Shown here: positions 46,416-58,200 of the stretch, in pieces
Numbering within the stretch: the stretch's first letter is position 1
Layout of the letters: every line of letters begins with the position of its first letter
NCBI GenBank assembly: GCA_025403435.1
Contig: CM046331.1
Span: 26,536,693-26,600,692, forward strand
Length of the DNA: 64,000 nucleotides
Direction: 5' to 3'
DNA from: Artocarpus heterophyllus
Taxonomy: Eukaryota > Streptophyta > Magnoliopsida > Rosales > Moraceae
Made by a program: the position numbers and the translations under genes
The notes under the pieces: model-generated
What the model was told of the DNA's origin: nothing
The model's input: only the letters and a program-made list of their open reading frames with translations
The model's database searches: none

Positions 46416-47552
46416 GGGGATATGTCAGTCACTGATGTGGTGACAAAGTTTGACCAGCTTGCCCGTCTATGCCCAGGGATGGTTATGAACGAAGGTGAAA
46501 GGGTCAGAAGGTTGATCAAAGCTCTTAGGCTAGACATTGCTGCGATTATTGATGGGGCAAGTCCGCCTAGGACCCAAGAACAGGTTGTCATGAGGGCTCA
46601 ACGTGCTGAGTTCCATCTGTCAAAGTTAAGAAGGAACCAGCCACAGTCGGCCCAGCAAGCCAATAATGCCAACAACCAAAACCGCCTTCCCCACAGGAAC
46701 AACAACAACAACAACAACAACAGGAACAATAAGAGGAAGGGCAATCCTCAACAACAGCAGGGCCAAGACAACAAAAGGCACAATGACGGTCAGCGCAACA
46801 ACAATGACAGGCGATTTCAACCGTGTGCCAAATGTGGAAAGAAACATCCAGGGGAATGCCGATTGGGGACAAACCAATGTTTCATATGTGGGCATAAAGA
46901 CTATTTTGCAAATAACTGCCCCAAGTTGATGAATGCTAATGCCCTGCAGAGACCTCCTCCTGAAGCCCAACTGCATCAGATGCAAGCCTCCCTTGAAGGG
47001 CCACTAATTAGTCAAGGGAGAATTGAAGCCCCACCAACAAATGCCCGAATCTATGCCATGACAAAAGAACAAGTGGCTGCTGAAGCCTCCAATGTGGTCA
47101 CAGGTCAGATAACAAGCTTATCTAACGATGTTTATGTTCTTTTTGATACGGGTGCCACGCATTCTTTTGTATCTATGTCACATGCTAAGAAGTTAGGGGC
47201 TCGTTTAGAGCCTATGAGACAGGGATTTACTACGACACTACCCTCCAGGGAAGTGATATTATCCACGCACTGTTTGCATGCTGTACCCCTATGGATTTCT
47301 AATAGGGAACTTTTCGTCGACCTCATTATGATCGACATGCATGATTACGACATGATTCTTGGGATGGATTTCCTAAGTAAGTATAATGCCGCAATTGAAT
47401 GCTGGAAACGAAAGGTGATCTTCCATCCTGAAGGTGATCAGAAATTCGTTTATGTTGGCGAGACCAAGAAGAAACTTCACATGTTTCTATCAGCAATGAA
47501 AGCAAGGAAGCTGTTAGCAAGTGGCTGCATGGGCTATCTGGCAACATTGTAG
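46416..47552 (+). pseudogene. Gag C-terminus, zinc knuckle and protease, broken
   Basis: Continues the gag frame after the TAG. It holds the rest of the gag domain, an Asn/Gln-rich linker (an AAC repeat at about 46699-46722), a zinc knuckle at 46879-46919 and an aspartic protease with VLFDTGATHSFVS (about 47135-47173). In the knuckle (CFICGHKDYFANNC) the histidine of the usual C-x2-C-x4-H-x4-C is Tyr, so zinc binding is probably impaired. The frame is lost near 47540 by an indel and ends at TAG 47550-47552. Confidence 0.9.
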
Positions 47553-48045
47553 ACAAAAGCCAAGAAGGAAAGACAAGAATTGAAGATGTGCATGTTGTTC
47601 ATGAATATGAAGATGTGTTTCCTGATGATCTAACGAGTCTACCGCCAGAAAGAGAAGTTAAATTCGAGATTGAACTCGCTCCAGGCACCGATCCAATCTC
47701 AAAAGCACCATATAGAATGGCCCCGGCAGAATTAAAGGAGCTTCACACGCAATTAAAGGAGCTACTTGATAAAGGATTTATCAGGCCTAGTCACTCACAG
47801 TGGGGTGCTCCAGTCTTGTTTATGAAAAAGAAGGATGGCACTATGAGACTCTACATTGACTACAGAGAGCTGAACAAGGTGACGATCAAGAACAAGTATC
47901 CATTGCCTCGAATTGATGATTTGTTTGATTAGTTCAAGGGTGCATCGGTGTTCTCAAAGATTGATCTACGATCTGAGTATCACCAGTTGAAGATTAAAGA
48001 AGGAGATATCCCCAAGACTGCTTTCAGGTCGAGGTATGGTCACCA
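47541..48045 (+). pseudogene. Reverse transcriptase, N-terminal half, broken
   Basis: After the first frameshift the frame reads [20 protein letters not shown], then [54 protein letters not shown]. An in-frame TAG stands at 47930-47932 (after DDLFD). After it, [16 protein letters not shown] has Glu where Gly is usual (SGYHQL). A second frameshift lies at about 48045. Confidence 0.92.
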
Positions 48046-49413
48046 TGGTTTGTGGTTATGCCTTTCGGTCTGACGAATGCACCTGCTGCCTTTATGGATT
48101 TGATGAACAGGGTATTCAAGGATTTTTTCGATAAATTTGTTGTTGTATTTATCGATGATATTCTTGTTTACTCTAAGAATCAAGAAGAACATGAGGAGCA
48201 TTTAAGGAATGTGCTGGAGACCTTAAGAAGACACCAGCTATATGCTAAGTTCTCCAAATGCGAGTTTTGGCTTAATAAAGTGTCATTCCTGGGGCATGTT
48301 ATTTCAAAGGATGGGATTATGGTGGACCCTGCTAAAGTAGAAGTTGTACTCAATTGGAAGCAACCGATGAATGCAAGTGAAATAAGGAGCTTCTTGGGTC
48401 TAGCAGGTTACTATCGGAGATTCGTAGAAGATTTCTCCAAGATAGCAGCCCCACTCACGAACTTAACTCGCAAGGGAAAGAAGTATGAATGGACGAATGC
48501 ATGTGAAAAGAGTTTTCAAGAACTGAAGAAAAGATTAACGACAACTCCAGTGTTGGCAATTCCTGAGGGAAATGATGGGTTTGTAATCTACAGTGATGCT
48601 TCCAAGATGGGCCTAGGAGCTGTATTGTTGCAAAATGAAAAGGTGATTGCTTACGCTTCAAGACAACTGAAAGACTACGAAAAGAACTATCCTACTCATG
48701 ACCTCGAGTTAGCAGCAGTCGTGTTTGCGTTGAAGATATGGAGACACTATTTGTATGGAGTCCAATGTAAGATCTTCATTGATCATCAAAGTCTGAAGTA
48801 CTTCTTCACGCAAAGAGACCTGAACTTGAGACAACGAAGATGGCTAGAGTTGGTGAAGGATTATGATTGTGAAATCCTTTATCATCCTGGTAAAGCTAAC
48901 CAAGTAGCTGATGCTTTAAGTAGGAAGTCAGTTGCCACGTTGATGTCTATGCAAGCAATGTCTCCACCTTTAAGGAAGGAAATTCTAGACTTTGGTTTAG
49001 AACTTATAGTAGGCCAGCTATCAGCACTCTCTCTTGCTCCGACGATGTATGATGAAATTCTGAGTAAGCAAGATGATGACGTAAGCCTTGTAAGGATTAA
49101 GAAAGAAATGAAAGAAGGAAAATGTCAAGAGTTTCGTATTGCAGATGACGGAACTCTGTACCTTAAGGACCGTTTATGTGTTCCCAATGTTGATTATTTA
49201 AGGGAAAGGATCTTGGCAGAAATTCATGACACTCCTTACTCTATTCATCCAGGTGCAACAAAGATGTATAATGATCTAAAGGGTAACTTCTGGTGGTTTA
49301 GAATGAAACGTGATGTTGCAAAGTATGTGAAGAAATGTATGACATGTCAGCAAGTAAAGGCTGAACACCAGAGACCTGGTGGTGAACTGCAGTCTATCCA
49401 AATACCGGAATGA
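48046..49413 (+). pseudogene. Reverse transcriptase C-half, RNase H and integrase N-terminus
   Basis: Frame 1 gives [20 protein letters not shown] and the RT active site FIDDILVYS (about 48147-48173), so the catalytic aspartates remain. The RNase H-like segment [18 protein letters not shown] follows at about 48583, then the integrase zinc-binding part ([20 protein letters not shown] and [12 protein letters not shown], about 49246-49370). A TGA at 49411-49413 interrupts before KWEEIAMDF. Confidence 0.94.
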
Positions 49414-50319
49414 AAATGGGAGGAAATAGCAATGGATTTCATTACCGGCTTACCCAAAACTACGAACTGTTATGATGCAATTTGGGTAGTTGTGGATCGA
49501 CTGACAAAAACCGCGTATTTCATTCCTATCAAGATCACTTACTCTATGGAACGGTTAGCGGAACTCTATGTTAAGGAGATTGTACGACTTCATGGGATTT
49601 CCAAGTCAATTATCTCAGATCATGATGGCAGCTTCACATCTAAGTTTTGGAAGAGTGTACAGACTGCAATGGGAACCGGGCTTCATTTCAGCACAGCTTT
49701 TCATCCTCAGACTGACGGCCAAACAGAGAGGACGAACTTGATTCTAGAAGATATGCTACGGGCTTGTTCTCTCGATTTTAAGACCAGCTGGTGTAAAATG
49801 TTACTGTTAGCAGAGTTTGCTTATAACAACAGCTTTCAGGCGACAATTGGAATGGCACCATATAAAGCACTGTATGGACGAAAATGCAGGTCACCTATAT
49901 GTTGGCATGAAGCTGGTGAAAAGAAGTTGATGGAAAGCGTAGATGCTGAAAAAACCGATTTCGTAAATGAAACGTCGAAGATGATAAAGTTAATAAGAAG
50001 AAGAATAGAGACCGCTCAAAGCCGTCAAAATAGTTATGCTGACAAAAGAAGAAGACCTTTAGAGTTCGCTGCAGGCGAATATGTGTTTTTGAAAGTTGCA
50101 TCAATGAAAAGGGTTATGAGGTTTGGGAAGAAAAGCAAGCTAAGCCCAAGATTCATCGGTCCTTATGAAGTTGTTAAACGAATAGGCAAAGTGGCTTATC
50201 AGCTGAAGTTGTCTTCTGAAATGTCTGCAATGCACGATGTATTTCATGTCTCCATGCTCAAAAAGTATGTTTCAAACCCTACGCATGTGATTGAGCCACA
50301 AGTGATCGAGATACGATAA
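49414..50319 (+). pseudogene. Integrase catalytic core and C-terminus
   Basis: The same frame resumes. MDFITGLPKT carries the first catalytic Asp, SIISDHDGSFTSKFW the second, and HPQTDGQTERTNLILEDMLR the Glu region. The C-terminal GPY/F-type segment is KLSPRFIGPYEVVKRIGKVA YQLKL, and DVFHVSMLKKYV precedes the stop TAA (50317-50319). Confidence 0.93.
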
Positions 50320-50487
50320 GACTTAAGTTATGAAGAAAAGCCAATGAAGATACTCGATCGGAAAACCAAGACTTTGAGGAATAAAGAAATTACATTGGTC
50401 AAGGTGTTATGGCGAAATCAGCAAGTTGAAGAAGCTACATGGGAATGTGAAGATGACATGAAAGCTATGTATCCGCATTTATTCTAA
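50320..50487 (+). pseudogene. Chromodomain-like tail of integrase
   Basis: Beyond the TAA the frame stays open to 50487 and reads KILDRKTKTLRNKEITLVKV LWRNQQVEEATWECEDDM. This is the degenerate chromodomain typical of Tekay-type integrases, thought to direct insertion to particular chromatin. The TAA removes it from the integrase. Confidence 0.85.
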
Positions 50488-50509
50488 GTTTCGAGGATGA
50501 AGCTTTTAT

Positions 50510-50522
50510 AAGGTGGGGAGAG
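50510..50522 (+). other. Polypurine tract
   Basis: AAGGTGGGGAGAG immediately precedes the 3' LTR and primes plus-strand synthesis in this class. Confidence 0.88.
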
Positions 50523-50773
50523 TTGTAACACCCGCCTATTTTATGTAACGGACTACGTTAAATTAGTAACGTTGATAAGAAATTTTATTAATAAATAACG
50601 TTATATGATAAGATATGTGATGTGCACGTTACTAACCTTTTATGTCAAGTTTTGTGACAGGTGACGACCGCATGGGATCGTTGTGCTCTAGTGTTCATGT
50701 GAAATTTTAAATATATGATTATTTATGATGCAATGATGTATGAATGTTTTATTGTATGGCATTTAATGACAGA

Positions 50774-50873
50774 TCGGCAGGCCGAATTTTCAAGATCGAC
50801 AGGCCGAAGAAACCCATCGACAGGCCGAACTTGCTGAAACCGACAGACCGAAGGGAAAAATAGGTAGGCCGAA
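50774..50873. repeat. TCGGCAGGCCGAA array, 3' LTR left cluster
   Basis: Copies start at 50774, 50796, 50817, 50840 and 50861, the same spacing as in the 5' LTR. Compared with the 5' LTR, several copies have CGAC for CGGC, or CCGA where the other has CCAA. Mutations therefore fall inside the motif while spacing is kept. Confidence 0.94.
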
Positions 50874-53012
50874 CACGGCTGACGAGCAGTCAGCTGAAAT
50901 CTCTCCAAATTTATGGCTGAGATAATTATGTTAATTGGGTGATTTAAATGTGATTAAATGGCATAATAATGAAATATTTTGATCAGTTAAGGAAATTAAA
51001 GGGTTTGACTTGCATTGATTTGTGTCAATTTAAATGGTTTCCCATTTAAATAGGGCAAAACATGGTAAGTAATGAGTGAAGATTTGACTTTCCTTCTTTC
51101 TCTTCCTCTTCCCACGCCTCTTGCCTCCCTCAATAGTCAGAAAATTCTGACTTAATGAAGGGAATTGAATTCCCATTAATTATGTTTATTACGTTAAAAA
51201 TTTTAATGTTTCCTTTTTCATTATTTTCTCTCCTTCTCACGTTCTTCTCTCTCAAAAATTCTGAGACATTTTCTGATTTCCCTATCTTCCTCTTCTCTTC
51301 TTCACGAAATTTCTCTCTCTCTCACGAAATTTTTCTGAGTATATTGAATGAAAAGTCTTATTTCGTTGGTTAAAATTCAAGGATTTTGAGAAGCAACTTC
51401 AAGGTATGAATTCGGCTTTTCTGGTATTTTTGAAAAAAAATTCCTCTCCTCGTTTCGTTTACAATATCTTTATATAGGTATTGTGTTTTGTTTCAAATTT
51501 TTTTGAATGTGATGTTATGCATATATGTTATATGGTGTTTTCTAATTTCATGTCATATGAATGTTTTATGAAAACGAATATTTCTGTCTTTTACCCCTCA
51601 CAATAAAATGTTACTGTTTAATTTTCATGTATAAAAAATGTAATGTTCATTCAAGGGGTAAATAGGATGTTTTCATGAAAAGTTGTTGTGAATATGCATA
51701 TGTATATATGATGAATGTATTTTATGTTATGAAATTTTTTATGAGATGACAATGAGAAAACTGCTTTAATAATGCTATTTTTGGATTTTTGTTTATGAAA
51801 TGTTATATGTTATATATATATATATATATTTAAATGATTTTATGATAATGAAATGATTTTATGCATGAAATAAGATGTTTGTATGAATTATTAAATTAAA
51901 TATATGTGTTTCAAATTATTAGAAAATGTTTTTCAAAAAGATTTTCATGTTTACAATGTATGAAATGTTTTGATTTTTAAGGAAGCATGTTATGAATAGC
52001 ATTTATATGTTTTGATGATAATTTTATGATGATGATTATGGGATATGTTTGAAAATGTGATGAATGTATACATGAGTATATTATGAATGAATGTTATATA
52101 CATGGATGTTTTATGATACGTATTAATTTTCATTGCATTTTTAAATAGATAAATGGCATGAACACTCAAGGAATGAGCACTACAAGACCGCGGCGTCGTC
52201 ACCAAATCACGTTAAGGTTAAGTAAGCTAACGATAAGGTAAGTACATTCTCACCTGCAACATGACACCTTTTTCAAGGTTTGATGATATGTTACAAGGAT
52301 ATTCATGGTGATTTTATGATGATTTTCCTTAAAGGATTTCTTATGAAAGATTTTCATGATTTCAAGTTATGCATGATGTTTATGGCATGTTTTAAAGTAT
52401 AAAAAGTATGTATATATGTATCACCTAATAAGTGTTGCACACCCAATGTTATGATGTCATGTTTGGTTTGGGATTAGCTATCCTTCTCCTCTCATGACGG
52501 TGCGCCTATGATGATGTTTATGGTGCAACACTTAGGCCCTTAAGATAAAAATGGAAAAAGTTTTAAAATGGTCAACGTAATGAAAGATATGTTTCTATGA
52601 AATTGTGCTTAAGGCATTTTTATGATATGATGATGATGATGATAATGATGATGTTTATGAAATGTTTTAAATTGTGAGAATTATATGTACTTACTAAGCA
52701 TTAGCTTAATCATGTTATATGTCATGTTGCAGATAAGGGTAAGAGAATCATGGACTAGGCGGAGGACATGGGAAGACGTGTGAGCATTATGAACGATGAA
52801 TTATAACCGGAAGCACCCCAAGAAGAACGCTTTTATGTTTTAAATCAAGTTATATATTTTGAACATATATTTTATGTTAAGTTTTAAGAATACTTATATT
52901 ATGGTTTTATAAGATATTTTATCATTTTTTAATGAATTACGAACTTTCGCTATATTTTACGAAACGTTGGTTTGTTTTTAAAATTTAAGTTTTCTAAGGG
53001 AATTTGGTCTCG

Positions 53013-53187
53013 AACGGCCTGTCGAACTTTTTGGCCGGCCTGCCAAAGTCTAGAAGCTTGGCCTACCGATCGCATTTTTCGGCCTGCCGGACATGGATGA
53101 ATTTTTGGTCCGAATTGCAAAGCCTTTGCCGGCCTGCCGGTTGAGGGAACTTCGGCCTGTTGAAGTCCCAAGTTCGGCCTGCCGAAC
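53013..53187. repeat. TTCGGCCTGCCGA array, 3' LTR right cluster
   Basis: Inverted-orientation motif copies corresponding to 45147-45293 in the 5' LTR. One extra recognisable copy (ACGGCCTGTCGAAC) lies near 53014, where the 5' LTR has diverged. Confidence 0.9.
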
Positions 53188-53556
53188 TGTGGGAGTAAAT
53201 GAGTTTTGAATGATAAGGTGTTTAAAGAGATTTGATGTGATGTTTTATTAAGTCTTGATTTTTATAATTTGATAAATCTATATTGTTAAATAAGTTCATG
53301 ATTAATATAAGTATAATTGAATAAATTATGTTATGAAAATAAGTTAAACATGGTTATTCTAAACAATGATAAGTTTTTTTTTTTTTTTAAAAAAATTGAA
53401 GGTATGAATGGATCCTGGTTATGTAAGTTTAAGTACTTTTAAAATCTATAGTACTGTTTAAGTTTGATATTATTTATATGTTTAAAGTTTAAGCAAGTAC
53501 GAACGTATGTATGTAACGACATCTGTGACGTCCGAATTAAGGGGCGTTACATCTTT

Positions 53557-54460
53557 AACCTTTCATATTTGTTTCTTTTCATCTTAGTGCTTTTTTTTTG
53601 TTCCTTTCCCCTAATACCATATATATTTTCATTCACTTTATTAAATTATTTTTAATATGTATCATCAAAATATATAAATTTTTCGTTTAATTAATCCCTA
53701 TTTCATATCCTTTTAACCTCCTCTAAAAAATTGTTTTATCATATGGACCTCTAAGATTTACTTCTATTTCTTTTTATTTTAGATTTTTATTCCCTTGGCT
53801 GTTTGATTCTCAAATATTTCCTTTATCACATTTTTTTTTTCCAGTAGTACTTTCAACTACTATCTGTATCATAAATGTCATTTCTCTAATTTACTCTATT
53901 GAAATAATTTCTTTCATGTATGTTCCTACATAAATGTTTTTTTTTCTAACTCAAAATTAATTTTCTAAATGATCATTCTAACTCTTTTTTAAAACAAAAT
54001 ATGTCTTATTTATCTACATGCCCTCACATTTTCTCTCTCACATGAACATTTATTTAAAGCTATTAAAACTTGCATTTCGATATTTGTTTTTTGTTTACTT
54101 TCAAATCTTATGTTCCCAAATGAACCTTATTAAACTTTTTTTTCCTTAACCTACTCTTATTAGATTTTGGAAGAAATTTTAGATTTTCATATGCTAAAAA
54201 TATAAGAAATGAACTCACTAAGCACGTGCTTCTAATTAGTGTCTTAAAAAATTCAAAAGAAAAACTCTATAGAGGGGTACAAAAAAATACAATGTCTATA
54301 TTACACCATTTTGAACTGTCTTGTTTTAATTATCAAGTTCTATCAGTTGCTCATATTTTTATATATTTTTATGTGATTTTGACATAATCCGATATTAAAA
54401 ATATATAGTAATTATAGGAATTCCCTTTATGGAAGTAACTAAAAAAAATTTTAGAATCAA
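53557..54460. other. AT-rich intergenic DNA, no gene seen
   Basis: No supported coding region or repeat boundary. Confidence 0.5.
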
Positions 54461-54469
54461 CATTCCTTT

Positions 54470-55090
54470 TAGTTTTCCTTCGACAAGATTCCATGTACTG
54501 AAAAAGTGGTTTCCTTTTTTAATAAAAAAGGGATAAATGTTGAAATATAAAAAAAAGTTGAAAAATCGTAACTATTTATTGACATTTATAGTAATTTACC
54601 TATATTAACAAATATTATCTTGTAAGGGTAAGAATGTGCATTATAGACTACAAAATTTAGTGACGCAAATAAAAATAGTAAGCATTAATGAAAATGTAAA
54701 TTAGGAGTTTTAATGAGCACAAATTCAGTAAATTTTGAATTTATCAAGTTTAATTATGAAGTAAATCCGAATAAATCCTGGATTTTCCTTCATTTAATTT
54801 TACATTTCTTCAACAAGATTCCATGTATTGAAAAAATGGTAACTGGTTTACTTTTCTTTTTTAAAATAAAAAGGTAAATGTTAACAATTAAAAAAATTTA
54901 GAAATTAAAACCAATAACCTATTTTTGAATCTTTATGTTAGTCTACCTTTGTTAATGAATAACATTTTGCAAGGCTATAAATGTGTTTATAGTCTACAAA
55001 GAATGAGTAAATATTACTTAAATAAAAAATAGTAAGTATTAATGCAAATGTATATAATTTGGGCTTTCATGAGAGTAAATTTTGTATTTA
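54470..55090. repeat. Diverged tandem duplication, ~330-bp unit
   Basis: Copy 1 (about 54470-54730) and copy 2 (about 54800-55090) share in order ACAAGATTCCATGTA, AATAAAAAGG-like, ATAGTCTACAAA/ATAGACTACAAA and TAGTAAG(T/C)ATTAATG. Anchor words are offset by 330 bp. The copies are clearly older than the 307-bp duplication at 38.8 kb. Confidence 0.7.
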
Positions 55091-55507
55091 TTAAATTTTA
55101 GTCACGAGGTAAATTTTTGTAACTCCTAGATTTATCAAGGGTAAACCTAAGATTTTCCTTGGAAAATCCTTGATTTACCAAATTTATTCATGAGCTAATT
55201 CAGTGATTTTCAGGGAAATCCTAGTTTTATCAAATTTTATCATGGGATAAATTCAAAAAATCTCAAACTTGCTGTTATTTGCTAACTTATCCATTTTTTT
55301 TAATTTTTATTCCGTCCAAAAAATATTATTTATCTCCTTCTCTCATAAAAGTTAAAAAACTATGAGCAAAAAAGAATCTCTTAAATTTCTCTTTTTTTTT
55401 TTTTTTTTTTTAAAAAAAGGAAACATGCCATTAATATGGCTATATTTGTTTCATGCATTCTTTAAACTCAATGACTTAAATTTAGATTCGAGTATCAAGA
55501 ATATTTC

Positions 55508-56008
55508 GGATACGTGTTTGTTTCCCTCAAAATTTGAATCATTTGAGTATCGAGCATTCAAGTTTTCAGAGTTATCATCCCTCTTTAAACTTTTAATTGC
55601 TACATTAAAAACTAAAATTCTCTCTCTTATATTTGAGAAAAAAATCATAACTTCTTCATTTGATATCCAATTGAGATGATTCTTTTTTCATTGTGTTCTT
55701 AATGAAGTGAGGAATAAATCAAGGTCCATATTGTATATTTTTAAGATTATTAAGATTAATCAAGATCCATATTGCATATTTTTAAATATCATTAAGATTA
55801 AGATTTTATTAGATTTATTAACAAATCAAAAACTATTTTCACTACCTCTTCAAATACAAATTTCAATTTTATTCCATACTCAAATTAAAATTTAAATGTA
55901 CATCCAAACATCAATTCGGACAACAATTCAAATTACTAACTTAAATCTTAATTCAAATCACACTAACTCAAATCTGATCATTAATTCAAATACCAAACAG
56001 ACCCTTAG
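55508..56008. mobile_element. Dispersed ~500-bp repeat, copy 1
   Basis: Shares order and sequence with 56811-57268: GGATACGTGTTTG, TTATATTTGAG, AACTTCTTCATTTGATAT, AATCAAGATCCATATTG, ATTAAGATTTTATTAGAT and AATTTCAATTTTATT. It ends ...ATACCAAACAGACCCTTA, of the kind seen at the ends of TIR elements, so it may be a non-autonomous DNA transposon. No duplication proved. Confidence 0.6.
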
Positions 56009-56810
56009 TAACAACTAACAAGCGAACTCTAGAGTAAAAAAGAGCTTACGCACATATCTTTTATTTTTTATTTTTTATTTTTTTGTTAACCACTTATTAT
56101 TTTTTATGATTTATTATGCACATATCTTTATGTATTTCATTATTATGCACTTCTCTTCAAATATGTGTAAGTTGTCATTTACTTATCTTCAACAATTTTT
56201 AGGTGGAAACTATATATGTTACATACGAAAAAAAAAATGTGTCATTTGACTCAGCATCTTGAAATACTAAAGTTTAACAAGTTAAAAAAAATTGTTTAAG
56301 TTTTGGCAAAATTTGCTCTATATGCAGTCATATCAATCGGTTGAACTTAAAAGGTTTGAAAGCGAGCAATATTCTAGAGGGATGATGCCTCTTGGTTCTG
56401 TATTCTTAGTACTGGATTTGAAGGATTAATACACTATTCAAGGTAACATAAAAATATTTATTTGAAAACCAAAAGAAGAATTTATTTTAACCGTTAAATT
56501 ATAAAACTAAAGGAACTAAGCTGTTTTTTTGGCTAAAAGTTGACAATTTTTTATTCAGCAACTACTAGCTTGTCAAGCACTCTGTTAGAATTATATTTTG
56601 TAGTTCTAACTAACTTTACTATGATATTTTTTCTCACAAAATTTGAATTGAAAGTCGTTTAGAATCATAAAATGTGCTTCCAACTGCATTCTCAAACAAG
56701 TTATATATTGTTCATTCCTATCATCTACATTGTAGTTTTCATGTATTTTAGGGGCCTTTTATTTTCACGTATTCGAATAACTCTTTAGATTTAAATTTTT
56801 AGGATCCTTT

Positions 56811-57268
56811 GGATACATGTTTATTTTTCCTAAAATTCAAATCAAATAAAATCATTTGAATTCAAGTTTCTAGAGTTTCTACTCCCCTTAAAATCTTTGG
56901 ACTGGAATATATGTTTGCTAAAGTAAAAGTTGAAATTTTTTCTTCTATATTTGAGCAAAAAGAAAAAAAATGTAACTTCTTAATTTGATATTCGGTTAAA
57001 ATGTTACGTTCCTAATGAAAAGAGAAATAAATCAAGATCCATATTGTACATTTTTTAGGATTATGAATATTAAGATTTTATTAGATCTATTAATAAATCA
57101 AAAAATTTTTTCACCGTCTATCCAAATATAAATTTCAATTTTATTCTCTATTCATATTAACACTTTAAATGTACATTCAAACATCAATTAAGATAGCAAT
57201 TCAAATTACATAACTCAAATCAAAATAATTCAAATCAACACAATTTGAATCAATTTGGTAAACGTATG
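56811..57268. mobile_element. Dispersed ~500-bp repeat, copy 2
   Basis: Second copy in the same orientation, about 1.3 kb from the first. The 56009-56810 DNA between them holds no gene. Confidence 0.6.
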
Positions 57269-57933
57269 GGGTGTTTGGTATGCAGTAATCAGTAGGAACC
57301 ATGTTTTCTTGAAAGTGATAGTAGGTAATATGATTCCGAAGAAGTTAATATTATCACATTTGGTTGTACACATGAATCTTCTATTAAATTCCTATTAATA
57401 ATATATTACTGTGTCTGGTTGTAATAAAAATCTCGTATAATTGACAAAAATAAATTGTGATATTAACATTAAATGTATCAATATAGTATGTTAGTACTAA
57501 TATTAAATAATAATAACAATATAAATATAAATAATAAAATAAATATTATATATAATTTAACATTAATATTAATATTACTACGAATATTAATAATACTATT
57601 CATATTGATATTATACTATTAAATTATTACTATTGTTCATGTTATTATTATCATTATTATTAAATAATAATTAGTTTATATTAATATAATATTTATATTT
57701 ATATTATATAAAAATATTAATTTATAATAATCATAGAATTGATATTTAACAATATATTACTATTAAAAGATTGTATATAATATATAATATATTGATATGA
57801 ATATAAATAACAATAAAAATATAATTTTTAATAATATATTATTATTTATATTAATATTAACTTTAAATAAAAATATTGTTGTAAAAAAAATTATACATAG
57901 TTAATTATATTTTATATTTATTATTATTATAAT

Positions 57934-57966
<33 letters not shown>

Positions 57967-58200
57967 GTTAATGTTATTATTTTATATTAATATTGACATT
58001 AAATAATAATATCAAGTTCTAATAATATTATAAATATTTAATAGTTTTTATATTATTTTATATTGCTTATTTGTCATTATCATCATAGAAGAAAATGTGA
58101 TATTCTCATGGTCTTGAGATTTCTGGGAACATGAATATCACATTGTTGGGTATAACTTAGATTACCACAAAATAAGGTAAAGTAAATCCCATTAGATCGA
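57269..58200. other. Extremely AT-rich stretch with (ATT)n microsatellite
   Basis: Mostly A, T and TAATAT words. A pure (ATT)n run lies at 57935-57966. The left edge GGGGTGTTTGGTATGC resembles a transposon end but no matching right end was found. Confidence 0.6.

Larger units (their letters stand above)
42624..53551 (+). mobile_element. Complete but inactive Ty3 chromovirus, Tekay-type
   Basis: A 10.9-kb element with 3,030- and 3,028-bp LTRs, TG...CA ends and a perfect 5-bp duplication TCTTT (42619-42623 and 53552-53556). The order inside is initiator-Met primer-binding site, gag with zinc knuckle, protease, reverse transcriptase, RNase H, integrase, chromodomain-like tail, polypurine tract. 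Integrase after RNase H defines Ty3/gypsy. The C-terminal chromodomain-like segment and long LTRs fit the Tekay (Del) clade. At least four stops and two frameshifts break the single pol frame, so it cannot move by itself. The LTRs differ by a few percent by eye (about 9 differences in the first 240 bp, mostly transitions), pointing to an insertion that is not very recent. Confidence 0.96.
50524..53551 (+). repeat. 3' LTR of Tekay-type element
   Basis: Starts TGTAACACCCGCC and ends GGGGCGTTACA. It is colinear with the 5' LTR apart from small indels, for example around 52450 and in the T run at about 53374. Confidence 0.96.
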
